From positions 806,001 through 870,000 of the forward strand of contig SAXG01000010.1 of NCBI GenBank assembly GCA_012932865.1: a stretch of 64,000 bases of DNA, given 5' to 3'. The stretch is from Amylostereum areolatum (lineage: Eukaryota > Basidiomycota > Agaricomycetes > Russulales > Stereaceae). Shown piece by piece: positions 54,354 to 64,000 of this stretch (its first letter is position 1; every line of letters begins with the position of its first letter). A program made the position numbers and the translations under genes. Below the pieces are notes generated by a model that was not told where the DNA came from, made no database searches, and worked only from the letters and a program-made list of their open reading frames with translations.

Positions 54354-56880
54354 GAGTGAAGATTCGACACTACAGGGAGGGGAAAGCGCCACAGTGAGGA
54401 GGGGAAGGAGGGAGTTGGGGACGAAAGGTCACATCCCCTAACGTGCGGAAAGCGGCAGCGTTTGTACCTTCGGGATGAGACAGGTGTCTCGAGAAGTCCT
54501 CGCGGCAGCTGTTCCAGATTCAGATCAGGCGCCGCACTGGTGTACAGGAGTCGGCCTATTCGACCAATGGCCGATTACAGCCGGGAGGGGGACGAACAGA
54601 TTAGTAGGACTCCGCTAGTGGTGGTCTTACAATCCTGAGTCGGTCTAGTGCAGTGCCCAGTGCCCCGACTTGGCCCGTTGCCGAAGGACACCGCGAGGAT
54701 CTGTCTTAAAACGCGGAAATTATATGCGATCGTGCGCACTGGCGGTGTCGCGGCTTTAGCTGCTACGGATTGACTGCCACTGTTGGACCGCCTGTGAGTT
54801 TTCTGGGAGGGCGTACTAACTTGAGGTATCGGAGGAGGACGGGCAGGACGAGATAATGGTATAGCCATTTCGGCGCAGGCGGGGCTCAACAAGCCAAGCT
54901 CCAAGTCCTGCCAACGGAAAACGGTTTGCGAGGACCCGGAGGTCTACCAATACCGTGTACGAAACGGAGGCCGAGGGACCATCGTGCCAGATCGTTCGAG
55001 CGAGCGATGTGGAACATGGAACACATAACTCCACATTTGGTATCTTTCGTCCATTTTCCAGCAGCAGTAGTGCCTGCTCAGGACGTTTGCAGCGCTCAGG
55101 GCTGACGGGGTTTGGCAGATTGACCGTTTCTGGAGAGTACAATCTCTATAGTACCAAGTACCAAGTAGCTGGACCTGGTTGCACCCATCAAGTCATGGGA
55201 GAGGAGCTGAGAGGAACTTCGTACCAAACATGACATTTCGATGGGGCCCGGACGTCTGAGACGAGACAGCAGACGAAAGTTAATTTCGTGTCGCAGGATC
55301 GTCATTTCCTTCTGACGAGGAGAACGTTAAAACCACATCGAGTTGGGAGACTTGCTACGCGATCGGAGAGCGTAGAAGCTCCAAATTGCAAGTCAGAAGC
55401 CCCCTCACCCGGACCAAGTGACGTAAGCCCAGGTCAAGTGACGTGGATGTACAACGGTCCCGAGGTCGTCCGACAACAATGATCTGCTTTTCATCTATCA
55501 TCTAAAAGCTACTCTGATGGTGGTAGAGACGCGGGTGCTCAACGTACTCAACAAGTGGTTGGAATACCGTCTGATTCATCCTATCTCGTACGTATGAAGA
55601 TATCGGAGACGGTTGGGCAAGTAGCTCCAAGCCGACGCATCCTTCCGAGTGCTCTGGAGCCTGGAGATTGGCCCGATCGACATTGGCCGATGCAGTCTAG
55701 GAACAACTGTTACTTACACGGCCAACCGGAATTATAGTTGATTCGTAGATATCTGCGTGATAAGGATTTCTTACCCATCATTCGTAAGATTGTGAAATGA
55801 TTTCTTAAGAAATCCCTCAGTGCAGGGGTCCGCAGCAGGTATCCTCAGTCAGTCCGTGCTCCTCCCAAGAAAATCGTAAGAACGACATTCTTAAGAAATG
55901 TATCTCCTCTCTCGCCGCCTTCCATGCGCTTATCGCGCCTGGGACCGCATGATTTTCACCACCGTGGGAACTCAACAGACACACGTGACCATCAACAGAA
56001 AAGTTCGACTTCGCGCTTTTGTTCCCTCGTTCACTCTTTCTCCCCGTTCCCCTCGTCCTTCGCGCCATCCTGGGTCGTCCTCAGCCTCGCCTTCTTCCTT
56101 CTTCCTTCGCATCAACGCAGCGGCCCTTTTCCACACCTTCTTCTTCGCGAGACTAACATGGGTGCGTGTGCAATTCAATCACTATGGTTTTGTCGCTCAC
56201 GGCTCTGTAGATGCGCGATGACAACTCGGCGAGCTGGCACTGTTGGGCTGGGCTGTCTCACGGTATGTTTCCTTTCTCATCGGTCTTTTCTGTGCTCATT
56301 CTCTTATGTAGATGTACCTACTTTAGGCTACAGTTCATGGATGCATGCTGGTAAGTCACCTTGCTGGCATTTTCTGTTTCCCATTGCTAATGATTGTTGT
56401 AGATTTGAAGTCGGAGAAGCAGATAGGCTCGGGCTATTCATGACTGTATTGTGGCTGTAGCATTAGACATTGTATCATACTAGCATAGACCCGTGCATTG
56501 CACTCATTCAAGTAGCAAGGCTGTGGTGATTGTATTCAAATAAGCAACAAATAAGCATAACTAAGTACTAAGCATGAAGTGTAGAAGATTCAACTCGCAG
56601 TCCGATAGTAGGGAAACTGTAGCCGGGATGCCTACTGTACGCGGCCGACGTTAGGCAACGTCCCCTGTCCCCGGGGGTCGGTTGCGGTTGCCTAATTTGC
56701 GGGTTGTCCCCTGTCCCCGAGGCTGAGTTGCTTTCCGCTTACCCATGCTTAATTTTCGCAAAAAAAAGGTCAAAAACCCTCAAGAATACGTCACCAGCGG
56801 CACCAAGTACGAAATCGACATGAGGTTCGCTCATATTGTATTTTGTTTTCTACAAACCGCCGCAGCGCTGCCAGCCTCAT
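54354..56880. other. Long intergenic stretch, no gene recognised
   Basis: No supported coding frame. 55800-55812 and 55888-55900 both contain TTCTTAAGAAAT, with related tcgtaag/cttacg motifs around them. The same type of motifs recurs near 59220-59275, suggesting repeat remnants. 56651-56740 has two copies of a GC-rich motif, GTCCCCTGTCCCCG followed by ggg/agg. Confidence 0.4.
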
Positions 56881-57605
56881 GAGCTAATAGGACCCCTGAA
56901 ATTCCCTATAGAGCATTCATCCCAGGGTGACCTGTTTTCGGTGGTGCGCTGGGACAGAATTTGGGCCATTTTCGGTGATTTACATGATAGATTTTTTCAA
57001 GTCAGCCGTTTTCAGTGGTTCTTAGACTATACATATCTAAAAATAGTCTAATTTCCCACGCCTTCGGCGTCGAGGTTTCCAGAGCAGAACTCTCATTTTA
57101 TGCACAAGCTTGCTATAACATGCCTAGTTTGCTTCCATAGACCCATGGGAAGCAAAATATGCAAAATACTTGTGATTGGAACTGACAGATCCTCGGCGTG
57201 TTCAGATGCTTACCATTTTCGGTGGTGAAGATGGGACTTCGGACGGGCGGGTTCCTTTTCAGTGGTTCTTAGCTCCAACATGTCGGCCCTACGGGGCCCA
57301 TTTTCGGTGGAGAGTACCATACATAGGTTCCCATAAGGCCCAAATTTTCGGTGGTCCGAGATGAATCATTTATAGGGAATTTCAGGGGTCCTGAGCTAAT
57401 CAGCACTCAGTGACAAATAAGGTGGTCAGTGTGCACAAAACCTTGTATTCATATACAGATTCGTGTACAGTGTAATGGGCCAAAGCGTGAGGATGATCAC
57501 TCGACGCTACATAGGACAGCTTTGGCCCTTTGGGAGAGCTCACTCACAAGAGGTTGCGTTGCCTAAAGTGGATGTCCCCCGTCCCCGAGGCCGGGTTGCC
57601 CTCCT
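56651..57605. repeat. Scattered copies of a GTCCCCTGTCCCCGAGGC-like motif around a MITE
   Basis: Copies near 56662, 56705 and 57570 are accompanied by TTGCCTAA or its complement (gttaggcaac at 56652, ttgcctaa at 56689 and 57558). The MITE at 56889-57392 sits between the second and third copies. This looks like an older repetitive element into which the MITE jumped. Confidence 0.5.
56889..57392. mobile_element. 504-bp MITE with terminal inverted repeats and 8-bp target duplication
   Basis: The left end starts AGGACCCCTGAAATTC (56889) and the right end is its exact inverted copy finishing at 57392. The inverted repeat is perfect for 22 bp and continues with small gaps to about 34 bp (cattcatc on the left, gatgaatc on the right). 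It is flanked by GAGCTAAT at 56881-56888 and 57393-57400. Inside are about seven copies of TTTTC(G/A)GTGGT, mostly in the same orientation. There is no coding capacity. An 8-bp duplication fits hAT-like or KDZ-like transposases acting in trans. Confidence 0.88.
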
Positions 57606-59741
57606 CTACCCGCTCCCACGGTCATGTGACACCGGTTGCGAGTTGCCAAACTACAGCCGCCTACAGTAGAGGGGTTTGTGACGGTCCCAAATGCTCTCGC
57701 TCGTGTCGGGCTCTCTTGGCAATCTGCCATTTCGATAGCAGAGTGGGTTGTTCTGTTCCTTGAGGGTTCAGAGCTGGAGTCCTTGGGGGCGTAGGAAGCA
57801 AGTCGCCGAGGGCCGAGTAGGCCTGCGAATATGCAATGTCGATGAGGACATATCACCTGTGATATGGATAACAAAAGGATCAGTAAAGCCTTTACTATCA
57901 CATTGATTGATACTGTATGCACGTACCATCTATGAAAGCTCCGTTCGAGGCTTGCTGGTTGGTTGGGTTCTTGCATTATCGTGTCACCTGTCGTTGATTC
58001 GGACGTGGACGACACAATACAATGCTGTTGCGGACCTTCAGGATCCTGAGGATGTCGTTGTGCTCGCACTCAAGACCGGCGGTGGCCAATGGCGTCAGCC
58101 GAGGAAAGCTGTAGACAACAATATAGTAAGCAAGGACATTGATCAGTTTGTTAAGGTCAGTCATACCTGGACGGCCGTGTTCTCGTTCGCTTGCGAGGAG
58201 GTTGAATGGGCACTGTTTCTGGGGGCTGCATCTTGGACGGAATCAGTGGACCTGCGTTCCTGCTCGGTGCACCGTCCCAATGGCCAGCCAATGTCACCCC
58301 CAACTCGCATAGATTCTTCTGCACAAATAGTACATGTCAGTTCGTCTCGCAAGAGAGAAAGAAAATGCGCACATGATCCAGATGAACGCACCGAGATGCA
58401 CTGGATGCAGATGACAGGGTGTGCTGTACTGTGTCGTGTCGGGTCGGGTCGTGTCGTACATCACTCGAGCTCGGGACCACCACGCCTCATCCGAGCACCG
58501 AGGAAATTTCCCGAAAAATCTCTAGATATATAAATAAATCCAATCAGGGGGGGTGGGAGCGACGCGGTCATCGTGACCGAAGCGACAAAACACGTCCATG
58601 TTGCTGCACAAACATTGCTTTGGAGGAAAATTGATTTGAATTTGTTTTCTGATATACAAAGTAAAAGGTATAAGTAGGGCTGTGCCATGGAGGCTACTTT
58701 GACGCTAACGGCGGTGCGTAGAGGTGCCATAGAGAGTGGGAAGGTATGACGGTGGCCAAGTACGTGGTGGAGGTCAAGACGAAGAGCGACGCGGCGACCC
58801 GGCCGACGCGCAAGCCTAGGATGACGCAAGCAGCCACGTGCATTTGTCAACGCGACTTGTCACGCGTCGCGTTACGATGACGTGGCTGTTGTCCCACAAC
58901 CAATCAGAAAGCTCACTTGTCTCGCGGTTTGTGTCGTGACGTGACGCAGCGCTCCACCGCGTCTCTCTTTGTATTAAAGGATATGTTCTGTAGCATGAAT
59001 ATAATGGTTTTTACATCTTGTATCTGCTTTTGCGACGAATGGAGAAGGGGTGAGGGAAAATGAAGGCCTGTTTGGGGGATGATGCACTGATGACGATTGG
59101 CCCACTGAGAGATCTGAGAGAGATCTGTGCAGCCTGATGGAACAGGCACGAGCTCGTCAGTATTAAGAAATTCGTACAACATGGCTGATGTACGGAGTTC
59201 CCAAAGCGAGGCAAGTGGTAATTTCTTACGAATAGGCTAAGAAATCTCTAAGATCACGTTTTGGAAGATTTTCTTAACGGACCTGCCTGCCTGTGTAACT
59301 CACCGCGGTTAATCTAGAACCAGGGCGGCCATGTCCATCAACGCGAACGACAGATCCGTCATAAACTGTCGACGGGAGTCTCGCGGATCGCACTCACTTT
59401 GGAGCGTTCGATAGCGTTCGAACTCACATCTGGACGGAGCTGGGGGAATTCATCTCACCTCGAGTGCGGAGTGATTTCAGAGTAAGGATCTAAGGGTGGT
59501 ATAGGAAACAACAACGATTAGAAGTAGAACGACGCAACCCCGAACGCGCCATACGATTTATCTGCTGCGAAATATTACATGCTATTACAACAACATAGCT
59601 TTCGTCCTTCCAGAGACATTCCTATTTACATGGTTTAAAGCGCTCCGTACAATACACGAGCCAATATACACGGCCCATTCTCTATACCCCCCCACCCCAA
59701 GGCGAAAAGTACGTGAGTAGCATGGTGAGAGTCGAAGACAT
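57401..59741. other. Long intergenic stretch, no gene recognised
   Basis: No frame with protein-family support. 59163-59275 carries cttacgaa/ttcttaa motifs like those at 55.77-55.90 kb. The rest is probably the 3' flank of the DUF6534 gene and unassigned DNA. Confidence 0.4.
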
Positions 59742-61603
59742 TCAGTTCGCCAGGCTGAGCGTCCCCGTGTGATCAAACTTGTCATCGTCTTCGTGGACAA
59801 CACTCTGCGGCCGCGTTCGACGTCCCTGCTCCTCGGACTTCGCCGCCAATGCCGCCGCCTCGTCTCTTGCCTGGAACGACTCTACCGTGATGAACACCCG
59901 TGGAGAATGCACGCCGGAGAACCCGAGTATTACATCTTCCTGGACGATAGAAGGGACGGTAGTTTTCAGTAATTGGACATTGCCCGGACGAGATACAGAT
60001 GAGGAGACGACGTACGCGAGGGCGCGATGAAGACTGATCGTATCCGAGCGAAGAAGGTAGCTGGGCCGATGCGAACGCCCAGCCGCGACGCATGTTGAGG
60101 CTGGACAAGAGCGAGTTGACGTATAATTTGGGTAGGATGGTGTTGAGCGCGAGATGGCTATATGACAACAAGAGCACGGCGTCAGGACTTCGTCAGCGGG
60201 GCGGTAGGGGAGGGATCGCACGCTGTGTTGCGCTGTATCACGTGGGTGAGTTGAAAGAAAACGGGACGGGGGCGGACGGCTTACATCGGACAGAGCAAGG
60301 TACAAGGTGACGTCGGCCGTCGCGACGACGGAAGTAATCAGACCGGTTTGTACGGACACTGGAACAACCCCTTAGTATGCTTTCTGCATGTGAATGTGGA
60401 AGGATGTGAGCGTACAACGTATGATTCTGTCCACGATATCATCGGTTCGCGCATTGCCTGTCTTGTTCTTGCGCTGTCGAGTACTGGATCATCAGCGCAC
60501 GTTCCCCAAACGGTGTGGATGGAGACGCACCAAAAACCAGACAAGGCTGACAGTGATGAGGACGTCGCACACGGTACTCGCGATCAGCCAGGTGGTGACG
60601 GCACCCTTCGCCTTGTAAAGGTCAAGATAATTGGTGTACTTGAAAGCGAGGACCGTCACGGCCACGCTTGCAGCTGAGAAGGACGAGGACGATCAGCTCA
60701 TATTACAAGATGAGTGGATATCAACGCACCGAAGCCAACGCCAGAGGTGATGAAGATCGATCCGGCCATGAAGCGGTTCTTGGTGAGGATGTAGATTCGC
60801 CGACAGAAGAAAGTCTGGATCAAAAACGCCACGAGCCCCTGTTCGTCTATCAGTCACCGAAATCGACGCAGGTTGCAGGTTCACCCAACTCACCGTCACA
60901 GCCCTATCTGGGAATGACAGAGAGGGATCGCTGAGCACGGTTTCTCGACGGCGTCACTGGGGCACTTACTGCAGAAGAACGCTATGGATAGTCGAGGAAA
61001 TCGTAAGGGGCGCGCAAAGGTTGAGCAAGACCAAGACATACGCCATGATGCTTGTTGCACAGATACCGGGAAGCCTGACAACGAATGGGACGTTATTGAG
61101 GGGATAGGCACAAAGGCCAATCTCGACGTACCGAAATGCTTGACGAGGGTGACATAGATAAAGGTCATATCGAAGCTTGAGCCGACCGAGTCGAAGAAGT
61201 AGATGGCAGCGATCTAGGAAGCGTGAAGAGCGTGAGTGGTCGGCGCTCTTCAAAGCCAAAAAGCGACGCACGTAGTACTTCATCCAGGTCTTATCTCTGC
61301 CGAGTGATAGTGAGTAGGTAGGTATGTAACGGTCGAGCTGACGGGGGACACACGTTGAGCATGATGAGAAGTAGATGTACACCTGCATCGTCGAAATGCC
61401 GAAGAATATCAGATTGAAAAAGACGCCCCATATGACGGGAGTGAATCTGCAGGGAAAAGAACTCGGTGGTTGCACAAACGATGCGGAAGGGTACGAACTC
61501 ACATGGCGTCTGCCTGCTGCGCGAGCGCCATTTGGTCCGGAGTCGGCGCATATTGCGAATCCTCGATGTCACGGAGCAACATACGCGATATCCAGGAATC
61601 CAT
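59742..61603 (-). CDS. DUF6534 membrane protein, intact paralogue
   Basis: Multi-pass membrane protein of unknown function. The start at 61603 gives MDSWISRMLLRDIEDSQYAP, then FTPVIWGVFFNLIFFGISTM with QVYIYF. Middle exons contain TWMKYYV and further helices, including a segment ending SLVWFLVR at a gtctcc donor near 60520. Next is the exon NARTDDIVDRIIR, then VQTGLITSVVATADVTLYLA, the motif LPKLYVNSLLSSLNMRRGWA, and the tail PRVFITVESFQARDEAAALA with the stop at 59742-59744. Its intron position after VWFLVR shows where the split copy at 45.6-54.4 kb was interrupted. Confidence 0.75.
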
Positions 61604-63100
61604 GGTGAAGGCGAGGCAGTGGATGAAGAAGATGGGAAGGCCTTGCGGGGGGCTGGGAGGGGAGGGTGTGGAGGCATGTCCCTTATACTACCTCAGGCCG
61701 CCAGGGTGAGACGCCATCCGAAAGTGAGACCAGGGGAAGCAAAAGTCCCATCATGCGATGGAGGTTGATGGAGGCGAGAGAGGGGTGCTGAGAAGGCTGC
61801 TAACAGAACCCCTGAGAGACGATCCGGGTCGTCCTGTGGAGCATAATGCCCTCGGTAAAGTCTCTGGATCCGGAGTCTGCATGCTCGGGCACGTCGGTGC
61901 AAAAGGCGTGCGTTAAGCCCCAGCCCAGGTGTAAATGTTGGTTGCTATCTGTCGCCATGCACGACCAAAGAGGGATGCAGAAAGGAACGAAGCAACGGGA
62001 AGCAACGGCGAGGAGACAATGACATGGGATTTGCAATGCGTACAGTCTATGGAATATGAAAAGGGCTCGGGCGACAGATGTCTTTGATATAAGGGGTGCT
62101 GTTCAAGGCCCCGGGAGCAGAAACTGAAAGAACGAGGATCCGTCGATCTTTGTCAAGCCTCAGTGATGCCTTGAAGCTCGAAAGGTTGAAGTTGGAAGCC
62201 TGAAGCCGAAGCCGAAGTCTGACGAACCCACGTCGAACAGCGCAGGTGAGTAGAACATAAGGTCCGGATGGAAGTCGGAGGCTCGGAGCAATGTCCATAG
62301 TTGGTACGGCGGACCTTGAAAAGTGCCGACGCCGAAAGCGGCGCCGAGGGTCCAATGCGGGTGGCTTTCACAATGCCGAGCGGCATCTCCCGATGCATCC
62401 CGCCGGAGACCGATCGAGACCGACGTCGATGGATTTTTTGTACGGCGCGTTACTGCCCAATTGCCAATACTCGCCATGACCTCCTCCCTCCTCGCTGATG
62501 ATCGACTCAAAGTCCCAGATTGCTTTGAAAAAAAGCTGACTCTAGGTATCGGGTGCGATCCACTTGGGCTCTGCAGATAACGGAGAGGTACCCACCTCCT
62601 CCGTGGTCGGCTGTGACATCAAGTGCTTCCCGAGTCTCGGCTGCAAGTCTAATCCTTCCACGCAAAAGAGAGCGCTCGTGCCACCGATGTCACTCTCTCT
62701 ATGTCAAGTTCAACGTTCAACGGTGGTCATACTGCTTTTTGCGGGTGTTCGCAGTACAGCCTTCACCTCATGTAGCTAACCTCATCGTCCGAATACCATC
62801 CTCCGTAGTCGGGCGGGCCATTCTACTAAGCTGAAACCACCTCATCCTCGCGCTCAGCGTGCATCCCGTGGAGTGCGCCGGCAATTGCTCAGTCATACCG
62901 AAACTTCATCACGCTCCCAGGTTTACGATGCCCTTACTGGAGGGCGGAAAAGAAGCGTACTTCCAAACTCGCTACCACACCCGGGGAAAGCGAGCGCCTT
63001 GAGGTGCTTCTCGTAACGCCCGGATAACCAGGTATAAAACATGCTTGGAGCTCGTGCAGGACTTCAGGACTTCTATCCATCCACCCTCCGAGTGCACCAG
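61604..63100. other. Divergent intergenic region
   Basis: Upstream DNA of the DUF6534 gene (-) and of the ALDH gene (+). Frames in 62150-62580 show no family pattern. A TATA-like tataaaa lies at 63033. Confidence 0.45.
63033..63039 (+). promoter_or_regulatory. Putative TATA box of the right-hand ALDH gene
   Basis: tataaaa about 68 bases before the ATG at 63101. Its spacing would place transcription start near 63065, which argues for 63101 and against the upstream in-frame ATG at 63041. Confidence 0.45.
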
Positions 63101-64000
63101 ATGACGGCTACAACTTCACTACCCTTTGTTCCCCTCCTCATCGGTGGCCAACACCGCCCGTCCTCGACTGGCGCTACGTACCCCGTATACAACCCTTATA
63201 CGAATTCCCTCGTGGCGTCTGCGGCAGCCGCCTCCTCGGACGATTGTCGCGCCGCCATCGAGGCCGCCCACGCGGCCCTCCCTGGTTGGGAAGCTACGCC
63301 CTTACAAGTCAAGCGCAACATATTCCTCCGTGCGGCGGCGATCATGGAAAGCGAAGCCTGGATGTCCAAAGTCGAACAGGCGTTCCGGGAAGACGTGGCG
63401 GGAACGCGCCTTTGGGGCACGGGAAGTGCGCGATTGGCGGCTGGCGACGTCCGCGCGGTGGCCTCTCTGGTGTCGGCGTTAAAGGGAGAGACCTTTCCGA
63501 GCGTTGCACCCGGAGGACACGCATTTGTCCAGCGCCGTGCCCACGGCGTCATGTACGTACATCTCTCCCTGGTTCAGTTTGGCTCGCTGAGAACGTTGGG
63601 CAGATATTCTGTGATCCCTTGGAACGGTCCTGTGCCGCTCACGATTCGCGGCGCCGCCATTCCTGTCATCTGCGGAAACACGGTGATCATCCGTCCATCT
63701 GAATTTGGGCCGAGAGCGCACGCGCTGGTCCTGGATGCTTTTCATCAGGTGCGCACCCCGCCGTGTTCACCGCTACCGAGCGCGCAATAACGCACAATGG
63801 AACCGAGGCCGGCCTCCCCGCAGGGGTCATGAACCTTCTCCCCATGTCAACCGAAGACACGCCGAAACTCACAAGCGAGATTATCAGCCACCCGTTCGTC
63901 AAAACGATAACGGTGCGCACCCACACTCTCGGGGATGGTCCTTTTCTTCTAAGTAGCATTTTCTCCGTGGCATGGGATATCTAGTTCACCGGGAGCGAGA
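63101..64000 (+). CDS. Aldehyde dehydrogenase, 5' part (runs off window)
   Basis: Paralogue of the ALDH at 22186-24080. The start at 63101 gives MTATTSLPFVPLLIGGQHRP. Motifs: SSTGATYPVYNPYTNSL, AAIEAAHAALPGWEATPLQV, IPWNGPVPLTIRGAAIPVIC, GNTVIIRPSEFGPRAHALVL, AGLPAGVMNLLPMSTEDTP, then FTGS at the edge. Exons are 63101-63552, 63604-63748, 63808-63912 and 63985 onward. The introns fall at the same protein positions as in the left-hand copy. The catalytic Glu and Cys lie beyond the window, so activity cannot be judged. The region AFREDVAGTRLWGTGSARLA differs from the left copy's ITEETATATPWTAF. Confidence 0.87.

Overview
The window is nuclear DNA of a filamentous basidiomycete. Coding regions are GC-rich and broken by many short (about 40-70 nt) GT-AG introns. 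Several families are typical of Agaricomycetes: DUF6533 and DUF6534 membrane proteins, a Plavaka transposon, a basidiomycete CACTA Tnp2 element, a DIRS/Ngaro-type retrotransposon, and a fungal CE8 pectin methylesterase. A wood- or litter-decay Agaricomycete, perhaps Polyporales, is my inference. All exon models below were read by eye from splice sites, frame and family conservation.

Layout. 0-5 kb: 3' end of an MFS transporter (+), a secreted pectin methylesterase (-) and a secreted two-domain cysteine protein (-). 5-9 kb: a gag-like ORF followed directly by a degenerate GC-rich minisatellite. 9-11.5 kb: two tandem MLKL-NTD/HeLo-like helical-domain genes, the second decayed. 13-15 kb: a secreted protein made of about 13 copies of a 26-residue glycine-zipper-like repeat. 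15-24 kb: a DUF6533 membrane protein, a Pep12-like Qa-SNARE, a third helical-domain gene and an aldehyde dehydrogenase. 24.6-39.2 kb: a nested transposon block. 39.5-45.3 kb: a conserved housekeeping block (geranylgeranyltransferase-I beta, NOT2 of CCR4-NOT, RNA polymerase III subunit RPC17). 45.6-54.4 kb: a DUF6534 gene split by a 6.7-kb Plavaka transposon. 54-64 kb: a 504-bp MITE with an 8-bp target duplication, an intact DUF6534 gene and the 5' part of a second aldehyde dehydrogenase.

The nested block can be resolved to the base in several places. A tyrosine-recombinase retrotransposon (gag, RT-RNase H, YR) has split direct repeats A1 ... B1-A2 ... B2. A2 (147 bp) and B1/B2 (213 bp each) are complete. 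A1 is interrupted by a 7.2-kb CACTA element (CACTA...TAGTG) flanked by a TTC duplication. The retroelement's RT-RNase H frame carries an internal stop, whereas the CACTA and Plavaka transposases read through as complete spliced genes. The retroelement also carries a unique 1.2-kb segment with a 214-codon ORF between A2 and B2, where the usual Ngaro layout has A2 and B2 adjacent.

How the genes relate: there is no single obvious operon-like pathway. The cell-wall/secreted genes (pectinesterase, two-domain cysteine protein, repeat protein), the small helical-domain genes and the membrane families are accessory and fast-evolving. The 39.5-45.3 kb block is core eukaryotic machinery. The best candidates for undescribed biology are the 26-residue repeat secreted protein, the small helical-bundle family, and the odd 3' end of the retroelement.
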